Below, in pieces: positions 39,252-51,240 of a stretch of DNA of 64,000 nucleotides. The notes below the pieces were generated by a model. That model did not search any database, was not told the origin of the DNA, and saw only the letters and a program-made list of their open reading frames with translations. The stretch is from NCBI GenBank assembly GCA_022478985.1, contig JAKSZP010013293.1:1-64000 (forward strand). Direction: 5' to 3'. The translations under genes were made by a program, and so were the position numbers. Within the stretch, counting starts at the first letter, position 1. Every line of letters begins with the position of its first letter. This DNA comes from Massospora cicadina. Lineage: Eukaryota > Entomophthoromycota > Entomophthoromycetes > Entomophthorales > Entomophthoraceae.

Positions 39252-39535
39252 TAATTTAATTTTATTCGAGGTGGGCCGACCTGGGGACGATACCGCACCG
39301 ATTAGGGAAGTGAAGAAAATGGGAAAGGAGGATAAAACCCGGAAAACCTCCATGCGCGGTGTACGATAGGCCAGGAACTCCATGGACCGCCTTTGCTATT
39401 CGCTATCTCGGTTCGGGGCATTGGCGCGCAAAACCAACGCAGTCAAAATCGTCCCCTACCCAAAGTCCATTACCGGGATCGAACTCGGGAGGCAGTGGTA
39501 GAGGGTCCATACTCTACCACTGGGGTATCCTCCCT
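39252..39535 (-). mobile_element. SINE, family 2, different tRNA-derived head, same tail
   Basis: 284 bp on the minus strand. The head begins GGGAGGATACCCCAGTGG, with an A-box-like TACCCCAGTGG and a B-box-like GAGTTCGATCC (39476-39486). It differs from family 1, and so does the body. The 3' tail, TCGTCCCCAGGTCGGCCCAC then CTCGAATAAA, is the one found on family 1 and LINE-1. Perfect 21-bp target duplications lie at 39231-39251 and 39536-39556. Confidence 0.9.
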
Positions 39536-39556
39536 TGGCAACTGAAATATTTAATT

Positions 39557-40586
39557 AATAAGATCAGAGCTTGACAATCACTTACTAATAGTGATCATGA
39601 ATTGAGATATAATAAATTTGGGCATATACAAATCCAATGGGAAATTTATAATTGTAAATCACCTGATGAGCATTGATATGGATTGGTCAAATCAAGAATT
39701 TCAAATAACCAAAGAAAAGATGTAAGCCACATTGACCCATAAGGACATGGGCCAGAACTTATGGCAATACCAAATGTGTGGTATAAGGACCACCAATTCT
39801 GATACTAATATCACCAGAATATAGAGAGACAGAGGAGATAAAGCATAATACTTCAGGACAAACTTGTTGGACTCTACTGGGTTAGAGAGATTAAAAAAGT
39901 TAGCTCTTATTACTTGAGGCTGAACAGTAGTGCAATATCTACTAAAGATAAAGATACCTCCTATTAAGGTAGAATTACTTATTGTTTCAGTCTATATTAA
40001 GTGACAACAACTATTACTCTCACTCCCATTAGTTAGTAGCTTACAAACAGACTTACTATTGACCAGAATTCACACTATTATTAGAGGCATATAGCCAGAA
40101 TTGTTACAGTGGTGTGACTGTTGCAGACAAGACCCCAAGTGGTGCTTTTGGTATAAACTTGACTAATGGAATTATCATCAAAAACGCCACCAAACTGGTG
40201 GTGGTACTGGTGACCAGGCATTGCGGATGAGGGCAGAAAATGCTCTTTTATAGCTCTGACAAGAAAAAATAATTTTTTATCCAACATTGATGTCATGAAA
40301 AATAATTTCTGCCCCACAAATTTGGAAGCTTTACTAAATAATGACGCTGCCTAAAATTCACATGAATTTAATCCCCTATTATACCTTTGGGGGGCCAAAA
40401 TAATATGAATTCCACCAATGACACCCCAATGATTAAACCAAAATACATGGTGACAGTATCAAAATTTCTAATGCATAATACCAAATCAGGAAGGCATTCA
40501 ATTTTAAAAGCAACTTGAAGCCATGATGTGAGGTGCATTGTAGGAACACCATCAAATAAACTTGATATGAGGCGCATATTATCAGA
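39557..40586. other. No recognisable gene; target DNA left of element A
   Basis: AT-rich. The minus-strand frame at 40368-40577 is unremarkable. If A inserted into element E, the 5' part of E should be here, but I could not find its LTR. The TSD TTTGG is at 40587-40591. Confidence 0.4.
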
Positions 40587-40591
40587 TTTGG

Positions 40592-41747
40592 TGTTGGAAT
40601 TTTGCCCATATTCCCAGCCTGCTAGATTACCTGGAATCGCTAGGGGATAATTCTCTAAGGCAAAGTGAATCAGAAATCAGTTTTCTCAAGTTTTGGAGTA
40701 ACTACATTTGGGGGATTTTGGGATATTTGCCTGGTCATATCCATCGGGGATTAATCTGGACAAATGTTAAGATCTCATTGGGTGGAGTTGCCAACGAAAT
40801 AGGGGCATCTGATAGTGATTAACTATCAGGTGTACTGATTGGGATCAGTCAGGTTTCATCACCAACTGATTAAGAATGAATAGCTATTTGTGAGATGAGT
40901 GATGCTGCCTGCAACTAGTGATTCAATTGGTTGGTGAATGGCCTGCCTTAATAGGTAATAAGTCCCATCACATAAGCAGGTCGCTAGCCAAATATGGTTG
41001 GTTCACTTGGATTGCAAGGAAAATGTTAGGGACACATTTTATGACTATTTTCATTTTAGGTCTTGAGGATGTCCAATGATGGAATCCTAGCCAGGATGAG
41101 AAGACCATCACTGCTGAGATAAGGATGGGTGATTCAATGGCAACAGCTGCCATTTCATCAAAGAGGTGTCAACTGAGAGTTAGACAGCTGAATTCTCCAC
41201 TATATATATATTCTAGGATTCACTATAATAAAAAATCAAGATAATACAGGAGATAATAACAGATAATAAGAGTTATTTAGTTCTAAGTTATCAATTTTAT
41301 ATATAGTTAAACTATCATCAGCATCCATTGTGCTGTTCTGTCTCAAGGATATTATTGCTGTGTGCAATAATTGGAAGACTCTTAAAGATAAGAGTAAAGA
41401 TCAAGAGAGGATCTAGAGAAGAAGGAGTCACAATTGGGGATGGCTGCTGACTGTGTGTTGGATCAAAGAGACTTTCACTGGGGTGTCTCAGCAAAGATCA
41501 GGTGGACAAGAGCAAGGGAACAAATCCCTACAAGTACAACATCTTAAGTATTTAATTGGGAATACTGGCCAAGCGTTGGTCCAAAATATAATTCATACTC
41601 AACTATGGATAATAGTCTCCATACTATTATTGATTAATAATTCACTCTACTATGCAATGTGATGAAGTGCACAAGGAAACCAAACCTGTGAAGTAAAAGG
41701 TTATTAGGGTTGTTTCCAATAATAATCCAACTAAAGTAAATTTTACA
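40592..41747 (+). repeat. 5' LTR of element A
   Basis: 1156 bp, TGTTGGAATTTTGCCC...TTTTACA. Long identical blocks with 53132-54291, such as 'gatgtccaatgatggaatcc' and 'gataataagagttatttag'. The leader after it starts AGTTTGTGCTCGCTATGGGGG, with no TGG-type primer site at the junction. Confidence 0.92.
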
Positions 41748-41793
41748 AGTTTGTGCTCGCTATGGGGGTAGTTGAGTTACAGAAGTTATAATC

Positions 41794-43290
41794 ATGTCAT
41801 ACAAAGATGAGCTACGCAAACTGTGGACTGAGTAGGCCACTGTAGACAAGAATGCTCTAAACTCAGCAGACCATTGGAAGTTTGCAGTCTTGGAAGAACG
41901 AGTCACCAAGGTGGTGAAGGAATAGATAATGTAGCAAGCTTCAAGAATGAGTTACTCAGTAAAGTAACCTTGTTGAAGAAGAAAGAAGGGGACCTTGTTT
42001 GAGATGTCTTATACCTGAAAACGGAGCAAGAAGTGGATCACGTTCATTTAAGAAAATTCAGTGCAGATATCCAGAGATTAATCAAACAGGTGGAGGAACT
42101 TAAAGCTCACAAATATGCTTGTGAGCCCAATATGGCAAGCAATGCTAAAAAGGAAGTCCTCGCACAATACTTGGGAAGTTAAATACCCCAAGGAACATGT
42201 CACCCATTTTGATGCCATTTTTGAGATGACGCCCAAAGTCATTCCTCAAGTTAGCCGAGTAGCTGACCTAAGAGTCAGCCAGAAATAACTCAGAGGAATT
42301 TAGGGCAATGCCGAAATTGCCAAAGTTCCATCAGGATAATACCCAAGCATTTTCTGACTGTTCAACATGAACATGAATGGCTATGGGGGATCGTCAAAGG
42401 TGTTGACAGTCATGAATTGCCTAGACACCAACTGTCAAAACTTAATGTTACCTCACCTGGAGGGGGACAGCTGGTCATATGCTGAGGTAATGGCGGCATC
42501 ATGAAAGAGTTTGTGAGTCCAACATGCATGTCCAAATGCAAGCAGTAATTTTATGGGAATCCACTTCTATAAAGACGAGTCTCTAGCTAGCTTTGCGGAT
42601 CAGTTTTACCAGGAGTTGCAGCTCCTGGTTGGAGCAAAAGTATTGGATGACTTTGATGCTAGAATCGCCTTGCAAGTGGCCCTTTGGCCCTATTGTGATT
42701 TGCATTGCATTTTTCTTCCATGTTCACAATAGAAATAACTACCTCACAAATGGTAGATAACTTAAAGATTTTGGGAGCGACATTTGATGACCCAAATAGA
42801 AGCTTCAAATCCAATCCAGTATGAAATCTGAATCCCAAAAAGGGAAATGAAGGAGCTAAAAAGATGACCAATTGAATCGTTCCAGGGAATAATCCTGAAG
42901 AATTCAGACGGTTGAACAAGAAGGAAAAGGTCTGCTACCAATGGTGCAAAAAAGGACATTTTGCCGTGCACTGTAAGAAGCCAAAGGATCAGATCAACGT
43001 GGTACAGGCCAAAGAGTCATCAGCCACCAAGGATTTGGGAAAAGGGCCCATGGCTTAGATGAGGAACAGTCTAGAGCTGTGGAGAAACATGTTCCTCACA
43101 ACATTATGAATGAATAAATTGATATCAGTGATATGTTTGTAGATGATGAGCAGGATCAGCTGTATCAAGTGGTCAATTTGGATGAAAATGCCGTGACCAG
43201 GGCCAGGGTGAAGAGAATCAACCCCGAGATAATCAAGGAAGTTGCCCGGCCATATGTTCAACAACTGGCAGACAAGATTTGAACCACCGA
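41794..43290 (+). pseudogene. gag: Element A gag relic
   Basis: The first Met after the leader (41794) gives 'MSYKDELRKLWTE' then a stop, and continues 'NALNSADHWKFAVLEERVTK'. A nucleocapsid-type knuckle at 42933-42974 reads 'CYQWCKKGHFAVHC': the first Cys, the His and the last Cys keep the standard spacing, but the second Cys is one position late, with Trp in its place. Acidic segments follow up to the protease. Many stops; the protein is not made. Confidence 0.65.
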
Positions 43291-43429
43291 GAATCCTGAA
43301 GAATTATCTGATGTCCAATTAGATGAGGCTAATTTGTCCATCCCCCTCAGCGCGATAAAGATAATTCCCTGATTTACCAGCACAAATTATTCACACCCTA
43401 GATTTGGGTAATAACACCTCTATTCACTC

Positions 43430-43760
43430 AGTAAACAATATATTACAATACTCTGAGTGTACATATATAGACATACAAGTGAATAGAGTGTGGGTGAGGG
43501 TGATTGTCAACAGCGGAGCGCCCATCAATATTGTCTTGACCAAACTGTAAGAGGATGAAGATCTCACTGGACTTGGAACATAAGAAAGAATATGGGACAG
43601 CTGGGCCAAACACCACCATCTCTGTGGAGCATATAGCGCGCTGCCACTACAATTTGGGTCGTTGGTGGTATCTGTGCCAGCAATAGCTTTGGCAAACAAA
43701 AACTATGATATTCTGATTGGAACAGAATTTCTACAATAAACGGAGTTAAATGTAACTTTG
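43430..43760 (+). pseudogene. pol: Element A retropepsin relic
   Basis: Reads 'VNRVWVRVIVNSGAPINIVL' around 43480-43545, where the catalytic Asp of D-T/S-G-A is Asn (codon AAC, 43509-43511). It is followed by 'AGPNTTISVEHIARCHYNLG' and, after a frame change, by 'AIALANKNYDILIGTEFL', the usual C-terminal half of a Gypsy protease. The aspartic protease of intact relatives cleaves the Gag-Pol precursor. This copy has lost both the active site and the frame. Confidence 0.75.
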
Positions 43761-44479
43761 AGGATAATATGTTGACCATATTGGGTCAGAAGTTATCATT
43801 GGTATATCAGAAGGATGGTGTGCTATGCTAAATCAGAGAAACAACCATCAATCTAATATACAATGGTGGTATTGCTTCAGATGAAAATTTTCCAATTAGT
43901 TGGTAGAAAGTGATGCCAAAATGCCTTGGAAATCCCACAGATAACTGGAGATTCCATTGAGGATCAGAGATAGAAGGACCACCAGGATCACAGATGATAG
44001 TTGACACAGGGTTGACATAGGAGAATTCCTGAACTGTTGTATGGGGAGGTCAAGCCCCTGGAAGGGGTCAAGTGGTGCCATGAGTAGCTCTGGATGAGAT
44101 GTCGGGCCATGGAGAATTTGAGTTCTGGCGAATTTAAGTGAAACTAATGAAGATCAAGAGAACTATAGAGTTATTGTACTGTTCATCTGATCCTGATAAT
44201 AATTGAGAAGATTGGCATCAATTCTGACAAAAATGATTATCATTGGTAACCATAGTTTGAACTGACATAAGATTGAGAGCAGCTCAAGCAGCGTGGGAAG
44301 GCCAGCAAGAGAGGTGCCTTCAAATGGCAAAAGGCATGTTGGGAAGTGCTGGCCAAGGATCTAATTTGGAGGTACAAGATGTGATCCAAGGTCAGATGAT
44401 TGGGGGAAAATTTGCTGATTTGATGAACTTGATCTTTGATCAAAAGTCACTATGGTAGTGAGGATAATCAGCAACTAGT

Positions 44480-45110
44480 GAAGTATGGGTTTTAATTCAT
44501 TTCAAGTCCTGGGTGAGTTTGATTCTGATTGCAAAGAAAGATGTATCTGATCATGTGATTGATTAACAAAGGTTAACAAATTATAAAGCTGATCATATCC
44601 CTACTGAGATTGATAATGCACTAGATTGTTTAGGAGAAACAAAGTATTTTCCTGAGAGACTGACTTTGGGACATGGTGGGATTTAACTTTCCAAAGAAGA
44701 TTTAGTAAAGTGTGTAATGATACTGTGTAGGGCAGATTAACTGGATTGAGGACGTTTAGTATCTGCAATGCCTCTGCAACGTTTCAGAGGGCTATGATGT
44801 AATATTAAGAATTTGAAGTTGCCAGTATCCAGAGCATATATGGACAATATAAACTGCAAGTTCAAAGACGTTTACTGACTACCCAAACTACTGAAGAAGT
44901 ATCTACACTATCCAAAGAAATCTGAAGATCAACCAAGAAGTGCCATTTTTAAGAAAGAGTTATATCTGGACTTTAATCAACTAAGTGGATTGCAAAGAAC
45001 CCAGAAGAGAAGCTATAGAACTGATACACCAAAGAGGCCTGAGGAGATCCACTGTTCCTTTGGGGATGGTCTGATACTGCAAAAGTTTATTTGGGACTTT
45101 TAAAATAATA
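44480..45110 (+). pseudogene. pol: Element A reverse transcriptase relic
   Basis: Sequence in broken frames: 'LIAKKDVSDHVID' then 'QRLTNYKADHIPTEID' (the DYRxLN region), 'CNASATFQRAMM'-like sequence near 44763-44800, and the catalytic box as Y-M-D-N (44837-44848), so the second Asp is lost. Thumb-like sequence runs on to RNase H at 45152. Position and motifs identify a Gypsy RT; it is inactive. Confidence 0.7.
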
Positions 45111-45151
45111 GCTCCATTGTTCCGACTTCTTAAAGTTCAAAAAGGATTTGT

Positions 45152-45490
45152 ATGGATGAAGAGGCCAGGGACTCCTTCAATGAGTTACCCTGGTATTCAA
45201 TGGATTTGCCAATTATGAAATATCTGAATTTTGATTGGGAGTTTATTATTCAAACTGATGCTTCATTGACGGTGATTGGTGCTGTACTGAGCCAATTAGA
45301 CAAACTTGGGGACGAACATCTGGTGGCATATGTGAGCCAGACACTCTCAGCTTCTGAGAGGAATTACACTGTGACTGAGCGGGAATGCCTTGAAGTCATT
45401 TACGCCTATAAGCAGTTTCAGGTGTACATCGATGGAATGCACTTTAAGGTGGTAATAGACCATTTTTGCTGCGTTGGCTGTACAATTTAA
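45152..45490 (+). pseudogene. pol: Element A RNase H domain, long open frame
   Basis: One open frame of 112 codons: 'DWEFIIQTDASLTVIGAVLS' holds the catalytic TDAS motif, followed by 'LVAYVSQTLSASERNYTVTE' and 'RECLEVIYAYKQFQVYIDG'. It then breaks before the DH-type motif 'FKVVIDH' is extended. It is the best preserved part of A. A degraded 'ADGLSRLP'-type segment follows near 45580-45600. Confidence 0.85.
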
Positions 45491-45789
45491 GAAAGCTGAA
45501 GGATGACTGGCCCAATGGGCTTACACCAGGCTTACAATTATGAAATTGTCCACTGAGTGGGGCTTCTCACCAGAATGCAGATGGCTTATCGCGGTTGCCA
45601 ATGGTCCATATGGTATACCTGCATGCGGATGAGCTATTACAGAGAATGGTCGATGGAAAAGTTGGGGATGAGCCCCGAGAAATCCAAGGTGCACTTCAGA
45701 AAGCGATGGAAAACACTGATACCAAGGATGGACAAGTATTTAAGATGATCAATAGGAAGCAGTTATTATTCCAAAAACTGTCAGAAAGA

Positions 45790-46624
45790 GCAGCTATGTG
45801 CAAGCAGCTCACAAGGTTGTTGGGCATGTAGGCCTGAGTAAAACAAAAGACCATATTCGCCATTACTATTACTGGGAATCTATCAACTATGATGTCGCGT
45901 TTTATCTAGCTTGTTGCGTGGAGTGCCAGTTGCACAAACAACATAAGAATACAACTGGATACCGACTGGTCCGCTCTGGATTTGACTGGCACACAGTGTC
46001 CATTGACATGATGGGACCGCTGATGATGAGCACAGGGGGAGTCAAGTACACTATAGTTGCTTAACCATCTTATGAGATGGGTAAAGATGAAGGCCCTAAT
46101 GAAAATAGTTGCTACCAGTACCGCGAAGTTCATCCTGGATCAAATAGTATACTGGCATGGATGTCCACAGGTCCTGCTTAGTGACAATGGGACCAACTTC
46201 ACATCTCATGCGATCCCAAGATTAAATGAGATAATGGGGATCAGAGGAGTCATCAGTACCTTACCAGCCAGAGACAAACGGACTGGTAGAATGGGTGAAT
46301 GGAACGCTGGTCATGACGGTGAGGAAGCTGGTCGCAGGAAGAACTTCCACTTGGGGAACATACCTGAGTTCAGTGACGTTCGCCTACAATATTAGTCATC
46401 ATATGGCAATGAGAAAGATGCCATTTGAGTTGTTATATGGGAGAAAGGCCACGTTGCCGCCAATTTTATATTTAGTGATGGAACCTACTTTGGGGATGAG
46501 TATAGAGCAATATTTGAGCCGTAAAATGAATATTGATGGCAAGAGTCTCCTGTCTAGGATGAGGAGAAAATCAGGAAATCAAGGACGCTGGACCAAGAAT
46601 CCTGAATATGACAGCAGGTCATAA
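45790..46624 (+). pseudogene. pol: Element A integrase
   Basis: The zinc-binding HHCC part is intact in sequence: 'HKVVGHVGLSKTKDHIRHYY' and 'LACCVECQLHK' (45800-45950). The core follows: 'HTVSIDMMGPLM' with the first Asp, '[14 protein letters not shown]' with the second Asp (46170-46210), and '[15 protein letters not shown]' with the catalytic Glu (near 46270-46305), then '[20 protein letters not shown]'. All three acidic residues are present. Frameshifts after 46064 and around 46270-46295 break it. No chromodomain is seen before C interrupts the element. Confidence 0.85.
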
Positions 46625-46735
46625 ACCCTGATGGGGGGAAAACCAGATCCTGGGACAAATATAATCACAAGTAAATCTATCAGCCCAGCATGACAGTAGG
46701 TCATGGAGACTGCACTCTGAGAAGGCAGAAGTGAG

Positions 46736-47711
46736 TGTGATGGATTTGGGTCTCCGAAAAACTGCCACAAAGCAGTTAGGCAAGAGTGCCCATGTGAGTG
46801 CCCACAAGCAGGATAGCCCTGCTGTTGAGATGTCCCTAATCTGACTGTTTTGAAAAACCACTTTACCATGAAAGTTTGGGCTACAGTCAAGACTATTCTG
46901 ACACTCAGAAGGAGGGCCTGACCCTGGAGAGGGCGTACAAGGACTGGATGGCCTTGTCAAAGTCTGAGCTGCTGTCATGTGGGGTTTCTGTTTTCTCTTA
47001 ATAAACTGATTTGCAAATGCAAAAACTTTTGAATTTATTAAGTTTTTATTTAATTTATAAGACAAAACTGCTTTATTAGTTTCGCCTGCTCAGATTTATA
47101 CTGAGCTTAGCGGGGGAAGAGCGGGTCCTGTTCCCCATGGAGTCATGGTGTCTTCCAGTGGCAGGCATTATTTGAGAATCTAGACCCTTGATTCTGGCGT
47201 TGAAAAAATTCTCAAAAACTTGGGCTAGGTACCAGGGTTGCGGAAACTTTTCCGCATTTATTATTTGGCTTTGATTTACTCTCAAAGCCTGGGCCATTCT
47301 TTTCACCCGTATTCCCAATATTGGTTTTTTGCCTCTTTTGGGAATATTTTGTTTGGCGACATCTGGTTGGCCAGAGCGCCATTCTGGCAAGGATTTTCAT
47401 CTTTGTTGATACTCCATAAATGACAGGTTTGGCCACACTTGATTGGCCAGAAATTCATGTCTGAGGGTCCAAACCCTCAACACTGCATTTTGTAATATTG
47501 GATTTGGCAGCATCTGGTTAGCCAGAGCGCCATTTCGAGGCTTCCTTCCCATCAGCCTTTTGATTCGATATTGCTTCTAATTTTGAGGCATCTGATTTGT
47601 CAGATTGCCATTTACAAAAATTGGTGCAGTTGAGCCCCTCTCCCCTGGCCTCACCTATCACCTAGGGAAGACTAGGCAATGTGATGGTCAGGAAATGCCT
47701 TGACTGTTACA
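46736..47711 (-). repeat. 3' LTR of chromovirus C
   Basis: Direct repeat of 51975-52964. The plus strand reads TGTGATGG...TGTTACA. On the minus strand the polypurine tract GGGGAGGGTGA (47712-47722) directly precedes TGTAACAGTCAAGG. Confidence 0.9.
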
Positions 47712-47739
47712 TCACCCTCCCCAGATGAGAGTTCCCTCT

Positions 47740-47888
47740 GGTTACAGAACTCCTCTACCTTCTGTGGGCAGTTGCTGCAGTCATCAGCTGTCTGCCAGGT
47801 GGACTCCCTCCACTGGGTAGCCTACCCATTGACCTAGTACCAGCTTCTTTTGTGAGATTTTTAACTCAAGATTTCTTCCACCTCGTAC
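47740..47888 (-). pseudogene. pol: Chromodomain of element C integrase
   Basis: The minus strand, after one frame shift, reads 'YEVEEIL' (47864-47886), then 'KSHKRSWY', a stop, 'VNG', and 'ESTWQTADDC', then 'QKVEEFCN'. This matches the chromodomain pattern YEVEEIL...YLVKWxGY...STWEPxxNL, with stops at two core positions. The family binds methylated histone tails. It follows the integrase C-terminal text 'HVSQLREVEG'. Confidence 0.75.
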
Positions 47889-48021
47889 TCCGCCTCTCCC
47901 AGGTTTCCTTAGTGGACAGGCTCAGTTTCTCTGGGAGAGGGCCTTCAACTTCCCTCAGTTGTGAGACATGCAGTACTGGATGCGCCCACAATCCCTTGGG
48001 AACTCCAGCTTATATGCCACT

Positions 48022-48960
48022 TCATTTACCTGGTGGAGAACCTTGAATGGGCCAGAGAAACTGGTCCAAATTTCCTGCAGCTTTCAGCACCGTGTTTTCG
48101 CGTTGATCATCACTTAGGTCTCCTTCCTTTAGGCACTGGGGCCTTAGATTGGTGAGTGTCAGCCTTCTCTTCTGCATTTCTATTGCTTTTACTAAATTCG
48201 CATGCAGGGCTTTCAGGTTTTCCTTCATTTCTGTTGCCAAGTCATTGGCCGCTGGGTTTGGACCTCTGGGGTGGGTTTCCACCATCTCTTTGGGTGGAAC
48301 TCGTAGTTTGCCATGAATGGTGACATTCCTGTTGACAAATGGGTCAAGTTATTATAGGCAAATTAGCTAATCTTAGCCAGTCCATCCAGCGTTCCTGTTG
48401 TGTAGTCATGTAGCATCTCAGGTACTGCTCGAGGACTTGGTTAACTCGTTCCATCTGGCCGTCTGACTGCAGGTGGTAAGCTGAGGATCTGCATGGCTTG
48501 ATCTGAAGATTTCTGACTAGGTGTTGCCAAAATTGGGTGATGAATTGGGGGCCTCTATATGATACTATCTCCTCCAGTAGACTGTGGCGGGCGGACACCT
48601 TATTAACAAAGATATCCGCCATGCCCTTTGCTGTGATATTGGAGTTACATGGAAAAGAAACCGCGTACTTGGTCATTCTGTCTACCACCACCATCACAGC
48701 GTCATATCCCTTTGATTTGGAAACCCCATTATCAAGTCCACACTCAGTAAGTACCATGGCATTTCTGCAATCTGGAGGGCTTTAGTTTTCCTAAAGGCTT
48801 CTGCCTAACGTGCTTGGAATGGGCGCATGTGACACATTCCTGGATGTACCCTCACGGCGCTGGGCATCCCAGCCATGAGTAACTCTGGGCCAGGAAAGCT
48901 CTATGGTTTTCTCATTTCCAGGTGTCCCGCCAAGGGGTGGTCGTGGAAAGCGCTTATCGC
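48022..48960 (-). pseudogene. pol: Integrase of element C
   Basis: Zinc-binding start 'HDHPLAGHLEMRK' (48901-48940), then a 'CVTCAHSK'-like CxxC segment in another frame. The core at 48757-48344 reads 'KGYDAVMVVVDRMTKYAVSF', 'EEIVSYRGPQFITQFW' (the usual SDRGP has Tyr in place of Asp), 'HLQSDGQMERVNQVLEQYL' with the catalytic Glu, and 'ERWMDWLRLAN'. The C-terminal part at 48285-48022 has 'NDLATEMKENLKALHANLVK' and a degraded 'FLWPIQ'. Several frame changes. Confidence 0.85.
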
Positions 48961-49717
48961 CTCCTCCTGGAGCTCGTGGTTGGGCAGCCATGGGCGCCCT
49001 TTGTGGAGAATGAGGCCTTTCCTTTTACAGAAATTCTTATGTTGCTCATTCTCTACCCCCTCCTCCAGGTCCTTCCACAGTGTTGCCCCATACTTTGAGC
49101 TTTGCTGGGCGGCCTGGAGCTTTTCCCTCAGTTCCTGTGTGGCATTCTGGATGAAAGCAAACACATTTGAGGGCAACACAGTAGCGGTGTTGTATGCATC
49201 CAGCTCCTCCCTTGGGAAGGACTTACCTGGGTCCCTGCTTAAGAGATCTGGGATGAGGTTGCTTTCCCCCGGCTTGTACACAATCCTAAAGTCATAAGAC
49301 GCCAGCTCTAGGTGCCATCTGGCCTGGCGCTGGTTCATGCGCTCTGGGTTCTTGTAAAATTCGAGGGCTTGGTGGTCCGTTCTGATAGTAAAGGGATGTC
49401 TGGCGTAGAGTAAGTGGTGCTGCCATTCCTCCAAGGCTGATACAATCGCTAAGTGCTCCTTGTCATACACGGGGTAGTTGGTCTCAGCGGGCAGCATTTT
49501 CCTGCTAAAATTAGCTTACGGATGGTTTACCCCATCTTCTCCCTCTTGTAGCAGAGCTTCCCAATTGCAAAGTTGGAGGCGTCAGTCTCCACTATGAAAG
49601 GGCGGTTGGCGTCGGGATGGGCTAGTACTGGTGCCTTCTTGAGGCTCTCCTTGATGGCTTGGAAGGCTATCTCCTCTCCTTTTCCCCAATGAAACGGGAC
49701 CTGCCCTGTCAGGCGAG
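48901..49717 (-). pseudogene. pol: RNase H domain and linker of element C
   Basis: 'ANRPFIVETDASNFAIG' lies near 49560-49610 in one frame. After a shift, the open frame 49497-48901 reads 'MLPAETNYPVYDKEHLAIVS', 'WQHHLLYARHPFTIRTDHQA' and 'GESNLIPDLLSRDPGK', the standard chromovirus RNase H and ADxLSR landmarks, followed by a linker running into the integrase zinc region. Catalytic acidic residues appear kept. A frameshift near 49500 separates the two parts. Confidence 0.85.
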
Positions 49718-50906
49718 TTAGGGGTGCCGCCGTCTTGGAAAGGTCTTTGCAAACCTTCTTAGGAAGTTCACCACGCCCAGGAAACTCCTAACACCCGTTC
49801 TATCCTTAGGGGCCGACCACTCCCTTACTGCCTTCATCTTGTCCAGGCATATGGATGTTCCCCTTTGGAAGACTACGTTCCCTAAGAAGGAGACTGAGTC
49901 CTTGTAGAACTCGCATTTAGAATGCTTCAAGCGGAGGTCCGCCTTGTTGAGGGCTTCCAGCACGCTCAGCACATCTTCTTTGTGGTCCTCCTTGGTCCTG
50001 GAAAACACAAGAATGTCATCCGTATACGCCACACAACATTTCCCAATTAGGTTTCCTAGGGCGTTGTCTATGGTACGCTGGAATACTGCTGGGGCATTCT
50101 TGAGGCCAAAAGGCATCAACTTGTACTCAAAGACTCCTAAGTGGCACTTTGAAAGCTGTATATTGTTGTTGTTTGGCAATTACCGGAACTTGGTTGAACG
50201 CGTCAACCAGGTCCAACTTGGTGAAAACCTGGATACCTGAGATCATCTGAGAGATGGTCTCCATCAGAGGGATGGGGTAGGGGTCAGACTCGGTGATTGC
50301 GTTCAGCCGATGGTAGTCCACACACAGGCGAAGCTCGCCACTTGCTTTTGGGACTAGGAGTATTGGTGATACCACTGGCGAATTGGATGGAACAATCATC
50401 CCGCGCTCCAGCATTTCCTTGACATAGACCTCAAGGGCAGCCTTCGCCTTAAGGTTCAAAGAATAGACAGAACAACTCTTGGGGAACTCCGCATCCTTTT
50501 TGAACCTGAAGGTGAAAGGGAAAGGACCGTTTGGGGTGGTAGAGGGAGCTTGGTTCTTCTTGAACAGGTGGGCATATGCACAAAATTCGTTGGGTATGTC
50601 CGCCTCTGTCTCCAGCCCTACTACTGCGTTCACCCCAGGCTTACCTCCGCCAGTGGTGAAGAAATCTAATGCCACTGGGGGTTGGTTCTTGGGGTGTAGC
50701 AAGACCAGGCGCTCCTGCAGCTTGAACTGAGGGGAGTACTTGTGCCACCACTGCATGCCCAGGATTATGGGATGAGGATGATTTTTAATGGCACTGAATG
50801 ACTTGGAAGGTGTGAGGCCCCTGCCGCAGCAGCACCTGGGTCTTGATCTTCCAAATGCAACCGTTTTTGAGGTGTCTGCCAGCGTCACGGCTCCCTTCCA
50901 TTCCAT
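49718..50906 (-). pseudogene. pol: Reverse transcriptase of element C
   Basis: Two overlapping frames joined by one frameshift near 50150. The first (50906-50127) contains 'EMLERGMIVPSNSPVVSPIL', 'GELRLCVDYHRLNAITESD' and 'FTKLDLVDAFNQVPV' with the first catalytic Asp. The second (50179-49718) contains 'FEYKLMPFGLKNAPAVFQRT', 'CVAYTDDILVFS' with the catalytic Y-T-D-D intact (50015-50026), and 'FLGNVVFQRG', 'VRSFLGVVNFLRRF' of the thumb and connection. The best preserved LTR-element RT in the window. Confidence 0.9.
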
Positions 50907-51010
50907 TTACAGCCTCATTTCTTTTGCTAACCCGTGGTCTAGGTAGTTATCTTCCACTCCGGTGTCCACCAGTACCCAAAGTTGATCCTCCCTTTTTCCC
51001 CTTTCTTCCT
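50907..51010 (-). pseudogene. pol: Retropepsin segment of element C
   Basis: The minus strand reads 'LWVLVDTGVEDNYLDHGLAK' with the D-T-G triad at 50958-50969, then 'MRL' and a stop before the next frame, which starts 'MEWKGAVTLADTSKTVAFG'. D-T-G-V is a variant of the usual D-T/S-G-A. It lies between gag and RT, as expected for the Gypsy order. Confidence 0.75.
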
Positions 51011-51240
51011 CAGAGCTGTAACGAATAGGGGACATAGAGAGAGATGAGGTAATTCTTTATTGATGGTAGCAACGCGCGCAGGAGTAGGGCGGAAGTTGTA
51101 GGAGGGACTAGGGTTTCCTCTCTATGGTTTCCCAAAGTGTTTACCCTGCTGGCGGAGCCAGAGGGCGAACCCTGTGAGGACTCCTGCAAGGGGTTGGAGA
51201 CTGGCTCAGACTCAGCTCGGCAGCTGCGGAACTTCTCATG

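Noticed and set aside
39865..39900. TGTTGGACTCTAC as the LTR start of element E
   Set aside because: Only the first seven bases resemble other LTR starts; no second copy, no polypurine tract, no matching end.
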